Assembly: GCF_016741935.1 (NCBI RefSeq) | Contig: NZ_JAERRG010000019.1 | Coordinates: 178,469 to 242,468 of the forward strand | Reading direction: 5' to 3' | Length of the DNA stretch: 64,000 bases | Source of the DNA: Streptomyces endocoffeicus | GTDB taxonomy: Bacteria; Actinomycetota; Actinomycetes; Streptomycetales; Streptomycetaceae | Part shown: positions 32,916 to 41,577 of the stretch, one piece after another | Numbering within the stretch: position 1 is the first letter of the stretch | Layout of the letters: each line of letters starts with the position of its first letter | Notes under the pieces: model-generated | Database searches by the model: none | Told to the model about the DNA's origin: nothing | The model's input: only the letters and a program-made list of their open reading frames with translations | Position numbers and translations under genes: made by a program

Positions 32916-34220
32916 ATGGCGCGGCGCTTCATCGTCGAGGCGGACGGCGGGTCCCGGGGCAACCCCGGGCCGGCCGGCTACGGCGCCCTCGTGCGCGACG
33001 CCGAGACCGGTGAGACGCTCGCCGAGGTGGCCGAGTACATCGGCACCGCGACCAACAACGTGGCCGAGTACAAGGGCCTGATCGCCGGGTTGCGGGCGGC
33101 GTACGCCCTGGACCCGGCGGCCGGGGTCCGGGTGCGGATGGACTCCAAGCTGGTCATCGAGCAGATGTCGGGCCGCTGGAAGATCAAGCACCCCGATATG
33201 CGGCCGCTCGCCGCCGAGGCCAAGGGGATCGTCCCGCCCGGCCAGGTGACGTACGAGTGGATCCCGCGCGAGAACAACAAGCACGCGGACCGGCTCGCCA
33301 ACGAGGCGATGGACGCGGGCAAGCGGGGCGAGCGGTGGCAGCCGAAGGTGCCGCCCGGCGGCACGCTGGCGGCGGGCGGCACACTGGCGGCGGGCGCGCC
33401 GGAGGCCGCCGGGCCGGAGACCATGGCGCCGGAGACCTTGGCGACCGGGCCGGAGACCTTGGCGACCGGGCCGGAGACCTTGGCGACCGGGCCGGAGACC
33501 GTGGTGCCGGAGGCCGCCGCGCCCGCCGACGACGCCCTCGCCGAGCCCGCCGCCACGGGGGCGGCCCCGGCGGTGGGCTGGGGCTCGGCGGATCTGGGCA
33601 CCCCCGCCACGTTCGTCCTGCTCCGGCACGGGGAGACCCCGCTCACCCCCGAGAAGCGCTTCTCCGGCAGCGGCGGCACCGACCCCGCGCTCTCCGACGT
33701 CGGCCGCCACCAGGCCGAGCGGGTGGCGGCGGCGCTCGCCGCACGCGGCACCATCCAGGCCGTCGTCGCCTCACCGCTGCGGCGCTGCCGGGAGACCGCC
33801 GAGGTGGTGGCGCGGCGCCTGGGACTGGACGTCCGCGTCGAAGAGGGGCTGCGCGAGACGGACTTCGGCGCCTGGGAGGGCCTGACCTTCGCGGAGGCCA
33901 AGGAGCGCTACCCGGACGACCTGGACGCATGGCTGGCCTCCACCGAGGTGGCCCCCACCGGCGGCGGCGAGAGCTTCGCGACGGTCACGCGCCGGGTCGC
34001 GCTCGCCCGCGACAAGCTGATCGCCCGTTACCAGGGCCGTACGGTGCTGCTGGTCACCCATGTCACCCCGATCAAAGTCCTGGTCCGGCTGGCCCTGGGC
34101 GCCCCGCCGGAGTCCCTGTTCCGCATGGAGCTCTCGGCGGCATCGCTGACGGCGGTGGCGTACTACGGGGACGGGAACGCGTCGTTGCGGCTGCTGAACG
34201 AGACGGCGCATCTGCGATAG
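32916..34220 (+). CDS. Bifunctional ribonuclease HI / histidine (acid) phosphatase
   Basis: 434 residues. RNase H domain (residues 1-145) has VEADGGSRGNPGPAGYGALV, NNVAEYKGL, VRMDSKLVIEQMSGRWKIKH and NNKHADRLANEAM, giving the Asp/Glu/Asp metal site. A linker of about 80 residues contains three TLATGPE repeats (33430-33500). The C-terminal histidine-phosphatase domain has VLLRHGETPLTPEKRFSG and LLVTHVTPIK. It removes RNA from RNA-DNA hybrids and hydrolyses phosphomonoesters, as known for the S. coelicolor homologue SCO2299. ATG 32916 follows the zinc-ribbon stop by 4 bp. Confidence 0.95.
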   Translation: MARRFIVEADGGSRGNPGPAGYGALVRDAETGETLAEVAEYIGTATNNVAEYKGLIAGLRAAYALDPAAGVRVRMDSKLVIEQMSGRWKIKHPDMRPLAAEAKGIVPPGQVTYEWIPRENNKHADRLANEAMDAGKRGERWQPKVPPGGTLAAGGTLAAGAPEAAGPETMAPETLATGPETLATGPETLATGPETVVPEAAAPADDALAEPAATGAAPAVGWGSADLGTPATFVLLRHGETPLTPEKRFSGSGGTDPALSDVGRHQAERVAAALAARGTIQAVVASPLRRCRETAEVVARRLGLDVRVEEGLRETDFGAWEGLTFAEAKERYPDDLDAWLASTEVAPTGGGESFATVTRRVALARDKLIARYQGRTVLLVTHVTPIKVLVRLALGAPPESLFRMELSAASLTAVAYYGDGNASLRLLNETAHLR

Positions 34221-34267
34221 GGACCGACCGCGGCAGCGGTCACGATGCCGATCGCGTAGCGGTCACG

Positions 34268-34337
34268 GTGCCGACGGGTGGCGGCTGTCACCGCCGCAGT
34301 GCGTGCCGACCGGTGGCGGCTGTCACCGCCGCAGCGC
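34268..34337. repeat. 35-bp tandem duplication covering the KDPG aldolase stop codon
   Basis: GTGCCGAC(G/C)GGTGGCGGCTG followed by TCACCGCCGCAG occurs at 34268 and 34303. The second copy contains the TCA (stop on the minus strand) of the aldolase gene. Confidence 0.9.
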
Positions 34338-34973
34338 CGCCGCCTCCCGGGCCAGGGACTCCACCCGGGCCCAGTCGCCCGCCTCCAGCGCGTCCGTCGG
34401 CAGCATCCAAGTGCCGCCCACGCAGCCGACGTTGGGGAGGGACAGATATCCGAGGGCGTTCGAGGCATTGACCCCGCCCGTCGGGCAGAAGCGGGCCCGG
34501 GGGAGCGGGGAGGCGAGCGCCTTCAGGTATGCGGTGCCCCCGGCCGCCTCCGCCGGGAAGAACTTCATCTCCTCGACCCCGCGCTCCAGCAGCGCCACGA
34601 CCTCCGAGGTGGTCGAGACCCCCGGCAGATACGGCAGCCCGGACGCGTCCAGCGCCCCCAGCAGCCGGTCCGTCCAGCCGGGCGTGACCAGGAAGCGCGA
34701 CCCGGCGGCGACGGCCGTCTCCACCTGCTCCGGGGTCAGGACCGTACCGGCGCCGACGACCGCGTCCGGGACCTCGTCGGCGATCGCCCGGATCGCGTCC
34801 GCGGCGGCGGGCGTCCGGAAGGTCACCTCGATCGCGGGCAGCCCGCCCGCGACCAGCGCACGGGCCATCGGAACCGCGTCGGCCACGTCGTTGACGATGA
34901 CCACGGGGATGACGGGGGCGAGGTCGAGCAGCGAGGAATCCGGGGAACCGGGGGAGGGCGCGGTGCTAGTCAC
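34323..34973 (-). CDS. 2-keto-3-deoxy-6-phosphogluconate (KDPG/KHG) aldolase
   Basis: 216 residues from GTG 34973 (GGATGGG upstream; ATG 34982 also possible). TIM-barrel class I aldolase with the catalytic glutamate in IEVTFRTP (E49), GAGTVLTPEQV and the Schiff-base lysine in MKFFPAE (K137), then GGVNASNALGYL. It cleaves KDPG to pyruvate and glyceraldehyde-3-phosphate. No other sugar-acid gene is adjacent. A cluster of TTGCG half-sites lies in its promoter region (35005-35032). Confidence 0.93.
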   Translation of the reverse strand: MTSTAPSPGSPDSSLLDLAPVIPVVIVNDVADAVPMARALVAGGLPAIEVTFRTPAAADAIRAIADEVPDAVVGAGTVLTPEQVETAVAAGSRFLVTPGWTDRLLGALDASGLPYLPGVSTTSEVVALLERGVEEMKFFPAEAAGGTAYLKALASPLPRARFCPTGGVNASNALGYLSLPNVGCVGGTWMLPTDALEAGDWARVESLAREAAALRR

Positions 34974-35004
34974 GGCGCCCATCCTGCCCGCGGTGCGGCG
35001 CACC

Positions 35005-35032
35005 GCGCAATGGTGGTTGCGCATGTCGCAAC
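35005..35032. promoter_or_regulatory. Overlapping inverted repeats upstream of the aldolase gene, probable operator
   Basis: GCGCAA-TGGTGG-TTGCGC overlaps GTTGCG-CATGT-CGCAAC, giving three TTGCG half-sites. A following 20-bp direct repeat GTCGCAACGAG(C)...CGTACG runs to about 35066. Confidence 0.6.
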
Positions 35033-35100
35033 GAGCTCGTACGAGTCGCAACGAGCCCGTACGCAACGGGAGCGGGCCCGCACGGCACCCGAGTACCCAC

Positions 35101-35904
35101 CTACAGCTCCGTCACCACCACATCCACCCCCCACGCCCGCCCCGCCCGCTCCGGCGCCGCCGCCTCCACCACGTACCCCAGCCCGCGCAGCGCCTCCACC
35201 AGCTCGCCGGGGCCGTCCGGTTCGGCGCCCGCGGTCAGCAGGTCCCGTACCATCCGGCCCTTCGTCGCCTTGTTGAAGTGGCTGACGACGGACCGCTTCT
35301 CGACCCCGTTCACGATCTTCGACTGCAGCACCCGCACCGTCGCCGTCCGCTCCGCGACCGCCCCCTTGGGCTTCCACGCCGCCGCGTACGCCGCCGAGCG
35401 CAGGTCCAGCACCAGCCCGTCCCCGGCGGCCTCCGGAAGCACCTCGGCCATCGGGGTCCGGGTCCGCCAGTAGGTGCCGAGCGCGCCGAGCCCCGGGAGC
35501 TTCACACCCATCGAGCAGCGGTAGGAGGGGATGCGGTCGCCGATCCGTACGGCGCCCCACAGCCCGGAGAAGACCAGCAGCGACCGCTTCGCCCGGCGGC
35601 GGGCGGGAGCGGGGAGCGTGGCCAGGCCGAGCGCGTCGTACAGCACACCGGTGTAGATCTCCCCGGCCGGCCGCGCCGCGGCCTCCCGCAGCGCCGCGTT
35701 CTTGGCGATCTCGCCGCGCAGCCCCTCGCTGAGCCCCAGCGCCTCGGCGGCCTTCCCCTCGTCGCCCGAACAGAGCGACACCAGCTCGTCCAGCACCTCC
35801 GCCCGCGCCTCGCCCAGGCCCGGCAGCGACAGCGATCCCAGGTCCAGCGGGGACCCGGCGCCTCCCGTGGCCTTTCCTTCGGACGGCGGCAGCAGGACGA
35901 GCAC
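35101..35904 (-). CDS. yaaA: YaaA-type peroxide stress protein (UPF0246)
   Basis: 267 residues from GTG 35904 with GAGGAG upstream. N-terminal VLVLLPPSEGKATGG, then YTGVLYDALGL, LLVFSGLWGAVRIGDRIPSY and the C-terminal SHFNKATKGRMVRDLL are the family hallmarks. In E. coli YaaA limits intracellular iron and protects DNA under peroxide stress. The gene is convergent with nothing nearby; rnpB follows on the opposite strand. Confidence 0.9.
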   Translation of the reverse strand: MLVLLPPSEGKATGGAGSPLDLGSLSLPGLGEARAEVLDELVSLCSGDEGKAAEALGLSEGLRGEIAKNAALREAAARPAGEIYTGVLYDALGLATLPAPARRRAKRSLLVFSGLWGAVRIGDRIPSYRCSMGVKLPGLGALGTYWRTRTPMAEVLPEAAGDGLVLDLRSAAYAAAWKPKGAVAERTATVRVLQSKIVNGVEKRSVVSHFNKATKGRMVRDLLTAGAEPDGPGELVEALRGLGYVVEAAAPERAGRAWGVDVVVTEL

Positions 35905-36074
35905 GGCGGATCTCCTCGAAGGTCGAATGGTCGTCGGCGACGGGGCGCGGGGCGGACCCGGAAAACCAGGCCCGGCCCGCCCGCAGCCTACGGCCTCCGG
36001 CCAACCACCCCGCGGCCCGCGGCCCACGGTCTCCGGCTACGGGGTGTCCGCCGCATGGCAGGGCTTCGCCCCTG

Positions 36075-36125
36075 GACCCCGGGGTCTGGGGCCCAGTTGA
36101 GGGAAGGGGCGGGCAGGGGAAAGCA
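36075..36125. repeat. Half copy of the Streptomyces intergenic repeat
   Basis: GGGGTCTGGGGCCCAGTTGA followed by GGGGCGGGCAGGGGAAAG corresponds to the right arm of the inverted repeat at 17168-17213. It sits in the 307-bp gap between yaaA and rnpB, where no gene is visible. Confidence 0.75.
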
Positions 36126-36212
36126 GCCCGCCGCGGTCCGGCCCGCCACCGGCCGGGGCGGTCCGGGGCTGTCCGGGCCGACCGGGCCGGCCCTACGGGT
36201 ATCATGGTCAAC

Positions 36213-36630
36213 ACGGCGGACGAGTCGGCCGGGCGGTCGCGTCGGGGTCCTTCGGGCCCCGCCGAGGAACGTCCGGGCTCCACACGGCAAGGTGGTGGGT
36301 AACGCCCACCCGGGGTGACCCGCGGGACAGTGCCACAGAAAACAGACCGCCGGACGCCGCGAGGCGACCGGTAAGGGTGAAACGGTGGTGTAAGAGACCA
36401 CCAGCGTCCGAGGTGACTCGGACGGCTCGGTAAACCCCACCTGGAGCAAGGTCAAGAGGAGCCGCCGCACGGCGGCTCTGCGCGGACGATCGAGGGCTGC
36501 CCGCCCGAGTCCGCGGGTAGACCGCACGAGACCGGCGGCAACGCCGGTCCTAGATGGATGGCCGCCTCCCCGAGGGCCGCGAGGCCCCCGGGAGACAGAA
36601 CCCGGCGTACAGGCCGACTCGTCCGCCACC
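36213..36630 (+). ncRNA. rnpB: RNase P RNA (bacterial type A)
   Basis: Catalytic RNA that matures tRNA 5' ends. The 5' strand GCGGACGAGTCGGCC pairs with GGCCGACTCGTCCGC near the 3' end (P1). Conserved core segments are present: GAGGAACGTCCGGGCTCCAC (36265 onward), GTAAGGGTGAAACGGTGGTG, AGAGGAGC and GACAGAACCCGGCGTACAGG. Length of about 415 nt is normal for Streptomyces. A TATCAT -10-like hexamer at 36200-36205 precedes it. Confidence 0.95.
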
Positions 36631-36632
36631 AG

Positions 36633-36674
36633 AGGCCCCTAATCAGCGAATTTGCTGGTCAGGGGCCCTTTTCC
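36633..36674 (+). terminator. Intrinsic terminator after rnpB
   Basis: The stem GGCCCCTAATCAGC pairs with GCTGGTCAGGGGCC, followed by CTTTTCC. A strong hairpin with a short U-tract directly after the RNase P RNA. The next 190 bp (to 36865) show nothing else. Confidence 0.85.
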
Positions 36675-36865
36675 AGGGAAACCTGAGCTTGGCCGGACCC
36701 TGGTCCGCACCAGTTCAAACGGGGTCGCGCGGCTACGTACGCAGCCATGAAAGCAGCCATGGGACGCGGGGCCGGAGTTCCGCGGGGGCGGGGTGTGATC
36801 TGCGGGGCCGTGGCGGCGTCGTAGTCACGAGGGCGGGCGGTAGTCATCGGCGCGTGTCCCGTCGG

Positions 36866-37669
36866 TCAGAAGTCGGTGAGCTTCGATGCCAGCCGGAGTC
36901 CCAGTGCGCGGGCCGTCCGATTCGGCAGGCGTTGGACCAGGCGGGCGAACAGTGCGTTGCGGCGGCCGTCGACCACCGACGCCTTGCGCGAGTCCAGTGC
37001 GCGGAAAGCGGTGGTGACGACTTGCTCCGGCTGCCGCAGCCCGCCCAAGCTCGCCATTGCGGGCAGAATGTCCTCGGACTTCTGTCCTGTGACGGTCACC
37101 CCCGGAGAGACCGCCAGCACCCGGACGCCCGCGTCGGCGACCTCGGCAGCGACCGCCAGTGTGAATGACTGCGCCATGGCCTTGCTCCCGCCGTAGGCGG
37201 CCAGGTAGGGCGTGGGCAGGAACGCGGAAGCACTCGTGACGTTCACGATCGTTCCACGGCCGCGTGAGACCATGCCCGGCAGGAAGCGGATCGTGTTCTC
37301 CACCAGGGCTTGCCCGTTCAGGTTCACCATCGCTGCGACGACCGCCGGATCGGCTTTCGCCGCTGCCCCGCCGACCCCGCCGCCCGCGTTGTTCACGAGG
37401 AAACCGACCTCCAGCCCTTGCTCGACGGTCCACTCGAACATTGCCCGCGGCGCCCCGGGCTCGGACAGGTCCAGCTTCTCCGTCAGCACGCGCACTCCGT
37501 GTGCGGAGTGCAGGGACGAGGCGAGCGCCTCCAGTTTGTCGCCCGATCGGGCCACGAGGACGAGGTCCGCACCACGCTGGGCGAGCCTGGCGGCGAACTC
37601 GGCGCCTATGCCGCCCGACGCCCCCGTAACCAGCGCCGTGGTACCGGACAGACGAGACAGGTCCTGCAT
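36866..37669 (-). CDS. Short-chain dehydrogenase/reductase
   Basis: 267 residues. Cofactor loop VTGASGGIGAEFAARLAQRG, DLVLVAR (NADP-preferring arginine), NNAGGG, catalytic serine in VNVTSASAF and Y-x3-K in YLAAYGGSKA. Substrate unknown. It is divergent from a truncated TetR gene, its former regulator, across a region with the palindrome CACTTG-GCGGG-CAAGTG. First gene of the less GC-rich, remnant-rich accessory region. Confidence 0.92.
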   Translation of the reverse strand: MQDLSRLSGTTALVTGASGGIGAEFAARLAQRGADLVLVARSGDKLEALASSLHSAHGVRVLTEKLDLSEPGAPRAMFEWTVEQGLEVGFLVNNAGGGVGGAAAKADPAVVAAMVNLNGQALVENTIRFLPGMVSRGRGTIVNVTSASAFLPTPYLAAYGGSKAMAQSFTLAVAAEVADAGVRVLAVSPGVTVTGQKSEDILPAMASLGGLRQPEQVVTTAFRALDSRKASVVDGRRNALFARLVQRLPNRTARALGLRLASKLTDF

Positions 37670-37739
37670 GATTCTCCTCGGACTGGAGGCCGTTTAGCTT
37701 GGTTCGTTCACGCTAACCACGTAAGTGCGCGGCACCATC

Positions 37740-37756
37740 CACTTGGCGGGCAAGTG
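37740..37756. promoter_or_regulatory. Palindrome in the SDR/TetR divergent promoter
   Basis: CACTTG-GCGGG-CAAGTG, 6 bp before the TetR-remnant ATG; a probable operator of the now truncated TetR protein. A looser GGTT...AACC dyad (37702-37718) lies beside it. Confidence 0.5.
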
Positions 37757-37762
37757 AGAAAC

Positions 37763-37902
37763 ATGCCTGATGAGATCTCTCATAACGCGGACGATCCCGC
37801 CTCAGCAGCGCCCCTGGGAACAGCCGTAAGCACGCCTTCCGAGGACCTGCGCGCCGACGCCCGCCGCAACCGCGAACGCGTCCTGAAGGCCGCACGCGAG
37901 GT

Positions 37903-37906
<4 letters not shown>
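37763..37906 (+). pseudogene. N-terminal remnant of a TetR-family regulator gene
   Basis: 47 codons from ATG 37763. The ending DARRNRERVLKAAREV is the first helix of a TetR DNA-binding domain, then a TAG falls where the protein should continue. No further TetR sequence follows. The rest was lost when this strand was joined tail to tail to the luciferase-like remnant; both frames end in the same CTAG (37903-37906). Confidence 0.8.
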
Positions 37907-38470
<564 letters not shown>

Positions 38471-38546
38471 CCGCGCCACGACGGTGCGCGGTCCGCCGCC
38501 GCCGGGCATTGGTCGCCCCGCGGCGGTGGACCGACTCACGGTCCGC

Positions 38547-40109
38547 TCAGCTCCGGGCGCCGGTGTTCGCCCTCTTGCGCAGGTAGGCCCGCCAGGTCAT
38601 GGCCCAGCGTGCGGGGTCCTCCATCGCGTCGTGATCGAGGCGGTGTACCGCCTGGTTGTGAGGCGCGGTCTTGACGATCTCGGGATCGGAGTATGCCTCG
38701 TCGGAGATCTGGGCGAGGACCGCGATCCAGGTGTCGAGTGCTTCCTTGCCGTACATCTCGCCGGCTTCGGGTGTGAACGGTTCCGGGATGAGCCATGGTT
38801 CGTGGCTGGTCCACATGGCGTCCACCCCGAAGTCCGTCATGCGGTTCTGGACGTCGTGGACGCCGACGCCGGTCTCCTCCTTCATCTGAGCCAGGCTGTA
38901 GCGCGTCATTTCCAGGCGCGGGCTGGTCGCGTCGGGGTGCGAACGGGTGACGCCGCGGATGGCGAGCAGCCCCCGCTCCATGTAGTTGTTGGCGAGGACG
39001 GAGATGTCGGAGGCCTCGGCCACACCCTCCGCCCCCATGGCGCGGATCCAGGCGTAGGCCTTCAGCACCACGGGCACGTTGCCCCAGAACTCGCGGATCT
39101 TGCCGCAGCTCTCCGGCCGGTCGTGATCGAGGTAGTACCGGTCGCCGTCGTGGGCGACAACCGGAGTCGGCACGAAGGGTGCCAGTTCCGCCGAGCAGCC
39201 GTAGGCGCCGACAGCCGGTCCCCCCACCCCGCTCTTGGGCGCGCCGAAGGTCTTGTGGAGCATGAACATGCAGGCGTCGAAGCCGATCTCGCGGGCACGG
39301 ATCTTGCTCATCATGCCGTTGAAGTTGGCGCTGTCGTAGAAGCACAGGCCACCCGCTTCGTGCACCACCCGCACCCACTCGCGCATCTCCGGGTTGTACA
39401 CACCCATGTCGTCCGGGTTGTTGACCATGAGAGCGGCCGTACGGTCGGACACCGCGGCCTTCAGGGCGTCCAGCGAGGGGTAACCGTTCTCGTCGAGCAT
39501 CAGGGTGATGACCTTGAAGCCCGCGGCGGCGGCGGTCGCGGCGTTCGAAGGGTGGGTCTGGATCGTGGTGATGATCTCGTCGCGCTGCTCCAGTTCGCCG
39601 CGGGACGCATGGTAGGCACGTGTCACGGCGCAGCTGGTGTACGCGGCGTCGGCGCCGCCACCGGCCTGGAAGATGAACTGGTCCATGCCGGACAGCTCGC
39701 GCAGAATGGCGTCGAACCTGTGCACGATCTCGAGAGTTCCCTGCAAGGTGTCGTCGTCCTGGTAGGGATGCGCCTCAGTGACCTCGGGGCGCCATGCGAT
39801 CGCCTCGTTCACCTGCGGGTTGTACTTCATCGTGCACGTGCCGAAGAGGCTGACGCCCATCATGCCGAGAGTCTGCTGCGACAGCCGCAGGTAGTGGTAG
39901 AGCACCTCCGGCTCCGAGACCTCGGGCAGTGCCGGTCTGTCATGTCGTCGCAGGGCGACGGGGATCAGGTCAGCGACGTCCCCCACCTCGGCCTGCACCG
40001 CCTCCTCGGCTTCAGGTACGGCGAGGCCGCGGCGGCCGGGATAGCCCATCTCCAGGATGACCGGCTCGTTCCAGACCGGGGCGTGGTATTCGCGAAGCTT
40101 GGCGCTCAT
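38547..40109 (-). CDS. Glycine dehydrogenase (decarboxylating) subunit 2-like PLP enzyme (GcvPB-like)
   Basis: 520 residues from ATG 40109 (MSAKLREYHAPVWNEPVILE). Fold-type I PLP enzyme of the P-protein family: TCTMKYNPQVNEAIAW, QAGGGADAAYTSCAVTRAYH, ANFNGMMSKIRAREIGFDAC and the lysine in LHKTFGAPKSGVGGPAVGAY. Canonical GcvPB has HKTF-x2-PHGGGGPG here, so the histidine and part of the glycine run differ. ATGA overlap with the GcvPA-like gene shows a two-subunit enzyme. No gcvT, gcvH or lpd gene is in the window, so a substrate other than glycine, or use of a distant H-protein, is plausible. Confidence 0.9.
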   Translation of the reverse strand: MSAKLREYHAPVWNEPVILEMGYPGRRGLAVPEAEEAVQAEVGDVADLIPVALRRHDRPALPEVSEPEVLYHYLRLSQQTLGMMGVSLFGTCTMKYNPQVNEAIAWRPEVTEAHPYQDDDTLQGTLEIVHRFDAILRELSGMDQFIFQAGGGADAAYTSCAVTRAYHASRGELEQRDEIITTIQTHPSNAATAAAAGFKVITLMLDENGYPSLDALKAAVSDRTAALMVNNPDDMGVYNPEMREWVRVVHEAGGLCFYDSANFNGMMSKIRAREIGFDACMFMLHKTFGAPKSGVGGPAVGAYGCSAELAPFVPTPVVAHDGDRYYLDHDRPESCGKIREFWGNVPVVLKAYAWIRAMGAEGVAEASDISVLANNYMERGLLAIRGVTRSHPDATSPRLEMTRYSLAQMKEETGVGVHDVQNRMTDFGVDAMWTSHEPWLIPEPFTPEAGEMYGKEALDTWIAVLAQISDEAYSDPEIVKTAPHNQAVHRLDHDAMEDPARWAMTWRAYLRKRANTGARS

Positions 40110-41509
40110 CGTGCTACTACCTCCGAGAGTGCGTCGGCGAGACGCAGCAGGTCGGCTTGGGTGTGTACTTCGGTGACGCAGAAGAGGGCACTCTGCCCGA
40201 GCTCGGGGAAGTCGCGCGACAGGTCCTTGCCCCCGAATATGCCGTGCGCGCGCAGTGCCTTGTTGATGTCCGCGACGCTGTGCCCCGTGCCGCTGAAGTC
40301 CACGACGAACTCCTTGAAGAAGCCCGACGGGAAGGCCACCCGGACGCCTTCGATGGAGGCGATGCGCCGCGCGGCGTAGTGGGCGCGCCGCAGGATCAAC
40401 TCGCCCACGTCCTTGAAGCCCTCGGGGCCCATCAGCGCCATGTAGACGGCGTTGGCGATGGCCCACATGTAGACCGAGTGACCGGTCCAGTCCTTGCCCT
40501 TCTCGCGCAGACCGTAGGAGCTCTGCTCGAAGAGGCTGAGGCCGAAGCCGTATTCGCCTTCCTTCGTTGTGTCCGTGATGCTGATGAACAAGGTCGGGTA
40601 CTGGCGGGCGTAGCGTTCCTCGTCGCGCGAGGCGATGAAGCCGCCCACTCCACCGCCCGTGTTCATGTGCACGCCGAGCGGCTGGGTGGTGCCGATGACG
40701 ATGTCGGCCCCGTAGTCGATGGGCGCAGCCAGCACGCCGAGGGAGATTGGATCGACGCCGACGATCGTCTCGGCCCCGGCGGCGTGGGCGATGGCGGCGA
40801 TCTCAGCCCCCTGGTGCTCGATCACACCGAGGTAGGAGGGGGTCTCGAAGTAGACTGCGGCCGTCTTGTCGCCGACCACCTCACGCAGGTCGTCGAGGTC
40901 CATCAGACCTGTCGCGGGGTCGAATTCGACGAGGCGGACCGTGATGTGGCTCGGCATCTCGATCGGTTCGCAGTAGTTACGGATGACGGAGAGCCGCTCC
41001 GGGTCGATCGCCCGGACCACCGCGACCTCGTCCCGCCCGGTGATGCGCGAGGCCATCCGAATCGCGTGCCCCGCCGCGACTCCCCAGCTGCGGACCGGCA
41101 TGCCGACCAGGTCCATCTTGAGGAGTTCGCCGAGCTGACTGCAGAACTCGAACCAGGCCTGGTTGCGTCCGTGATCGGAACTCGGCTCGCCGAACACCGA
41201 GGTGAGCCACTCATTGCGGCGCACCACCTCGTCGACGGCCGCCGGCACGTGGTGCTGCCAGCAGCCGGCGCCGAGGAAATTCAGGTTCTGCTCGGTGGTC
41301 TGATTCTTCGACAGCGTACTGATGAGATGGCGTTGAAGCTCACTCTCGGTCAGCGCGGGGGGAAGGTCGAGCGGGCGCGAGAGGCGGTGCTCGACCGGGA
41401 CCTGACTGAACAGCTCCGCCACGGAACTGGCACCGATCGAGTCCAGCATTTCCTGCTTGATCGCTGGCACGGAATTGGCCATGTACCTGTGTGCTACATG
41501 TTCTTTCAT
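40106..41509 (-). CDS. Glycine dehydrogenase (decarboxylating) subunit 1-like protein (GcvPA-like)
   Basis: 467 residues. Conserved landmarks: MANSVPAIKQEMLDSIGASS, NFLGAGCWQHHVPAAVDEVV (canonical GcvPA has SFLGAG-x-Y-x-HxxP), YFETPSYLGVIEHQGAEIA and GTTQPLGVHMNTGGGVGGFI. It is usually the non-lysine partner subunit of a heterotetrameric P-protein. It carries an atypical N-terminus MKEHVAHRYMANSV. It lies between the AcoX-like gene (68-bp gap) and the GcvPB-like gene (4-bp overlap), transcribed in that order. Confidence 0.9.
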   Translation of the reverse strand: MKEHVAHRYMANSVPAIKQEMLDSIGASSVAELFSQVPVEHRLSRPLDLPPALTESELQRHLISTLSKNQTTEQNLNFLGAGCWQHHVPAAVDEVVRRNEWLTSVFGEPSSDHGRNQAWFEFCSQLGELLKMDLVGMPVRSWGVAAGHAIRMASRITGRDEVAVVRAIDPERLSVIRNYCEPIEMPSHITVRLVEFDPATGLMDLDDLREVVGDKTAAVYFETPSYLGVIEHQGAEIAAIAHAAGAETIVGVDPISLGVLAAPIDYGADIVIGTTQPLGVHMNTGGGVGGFIASRDEERYARQYPTLFISITDTTKEGEYGFGLSLFEQSSYGLREKGKDWTGHSVYMWAIANAVYMALMGPEGFKDVGELILRRAHYAARRIASIEGVRVAFPSGFFKEFVVDFSGTGHSVADINKALRAHGIFGGKDLSRDFPELGQSALFCVTEVHTQADLLRLADALSEVVAR

Positions 41510-41577
41510 TGGATTCTCCTTGTATGGATGACCATGGGGCTTCCGGCTCTGCCCCGCGCCGGATCGGCCGGTCGGGG

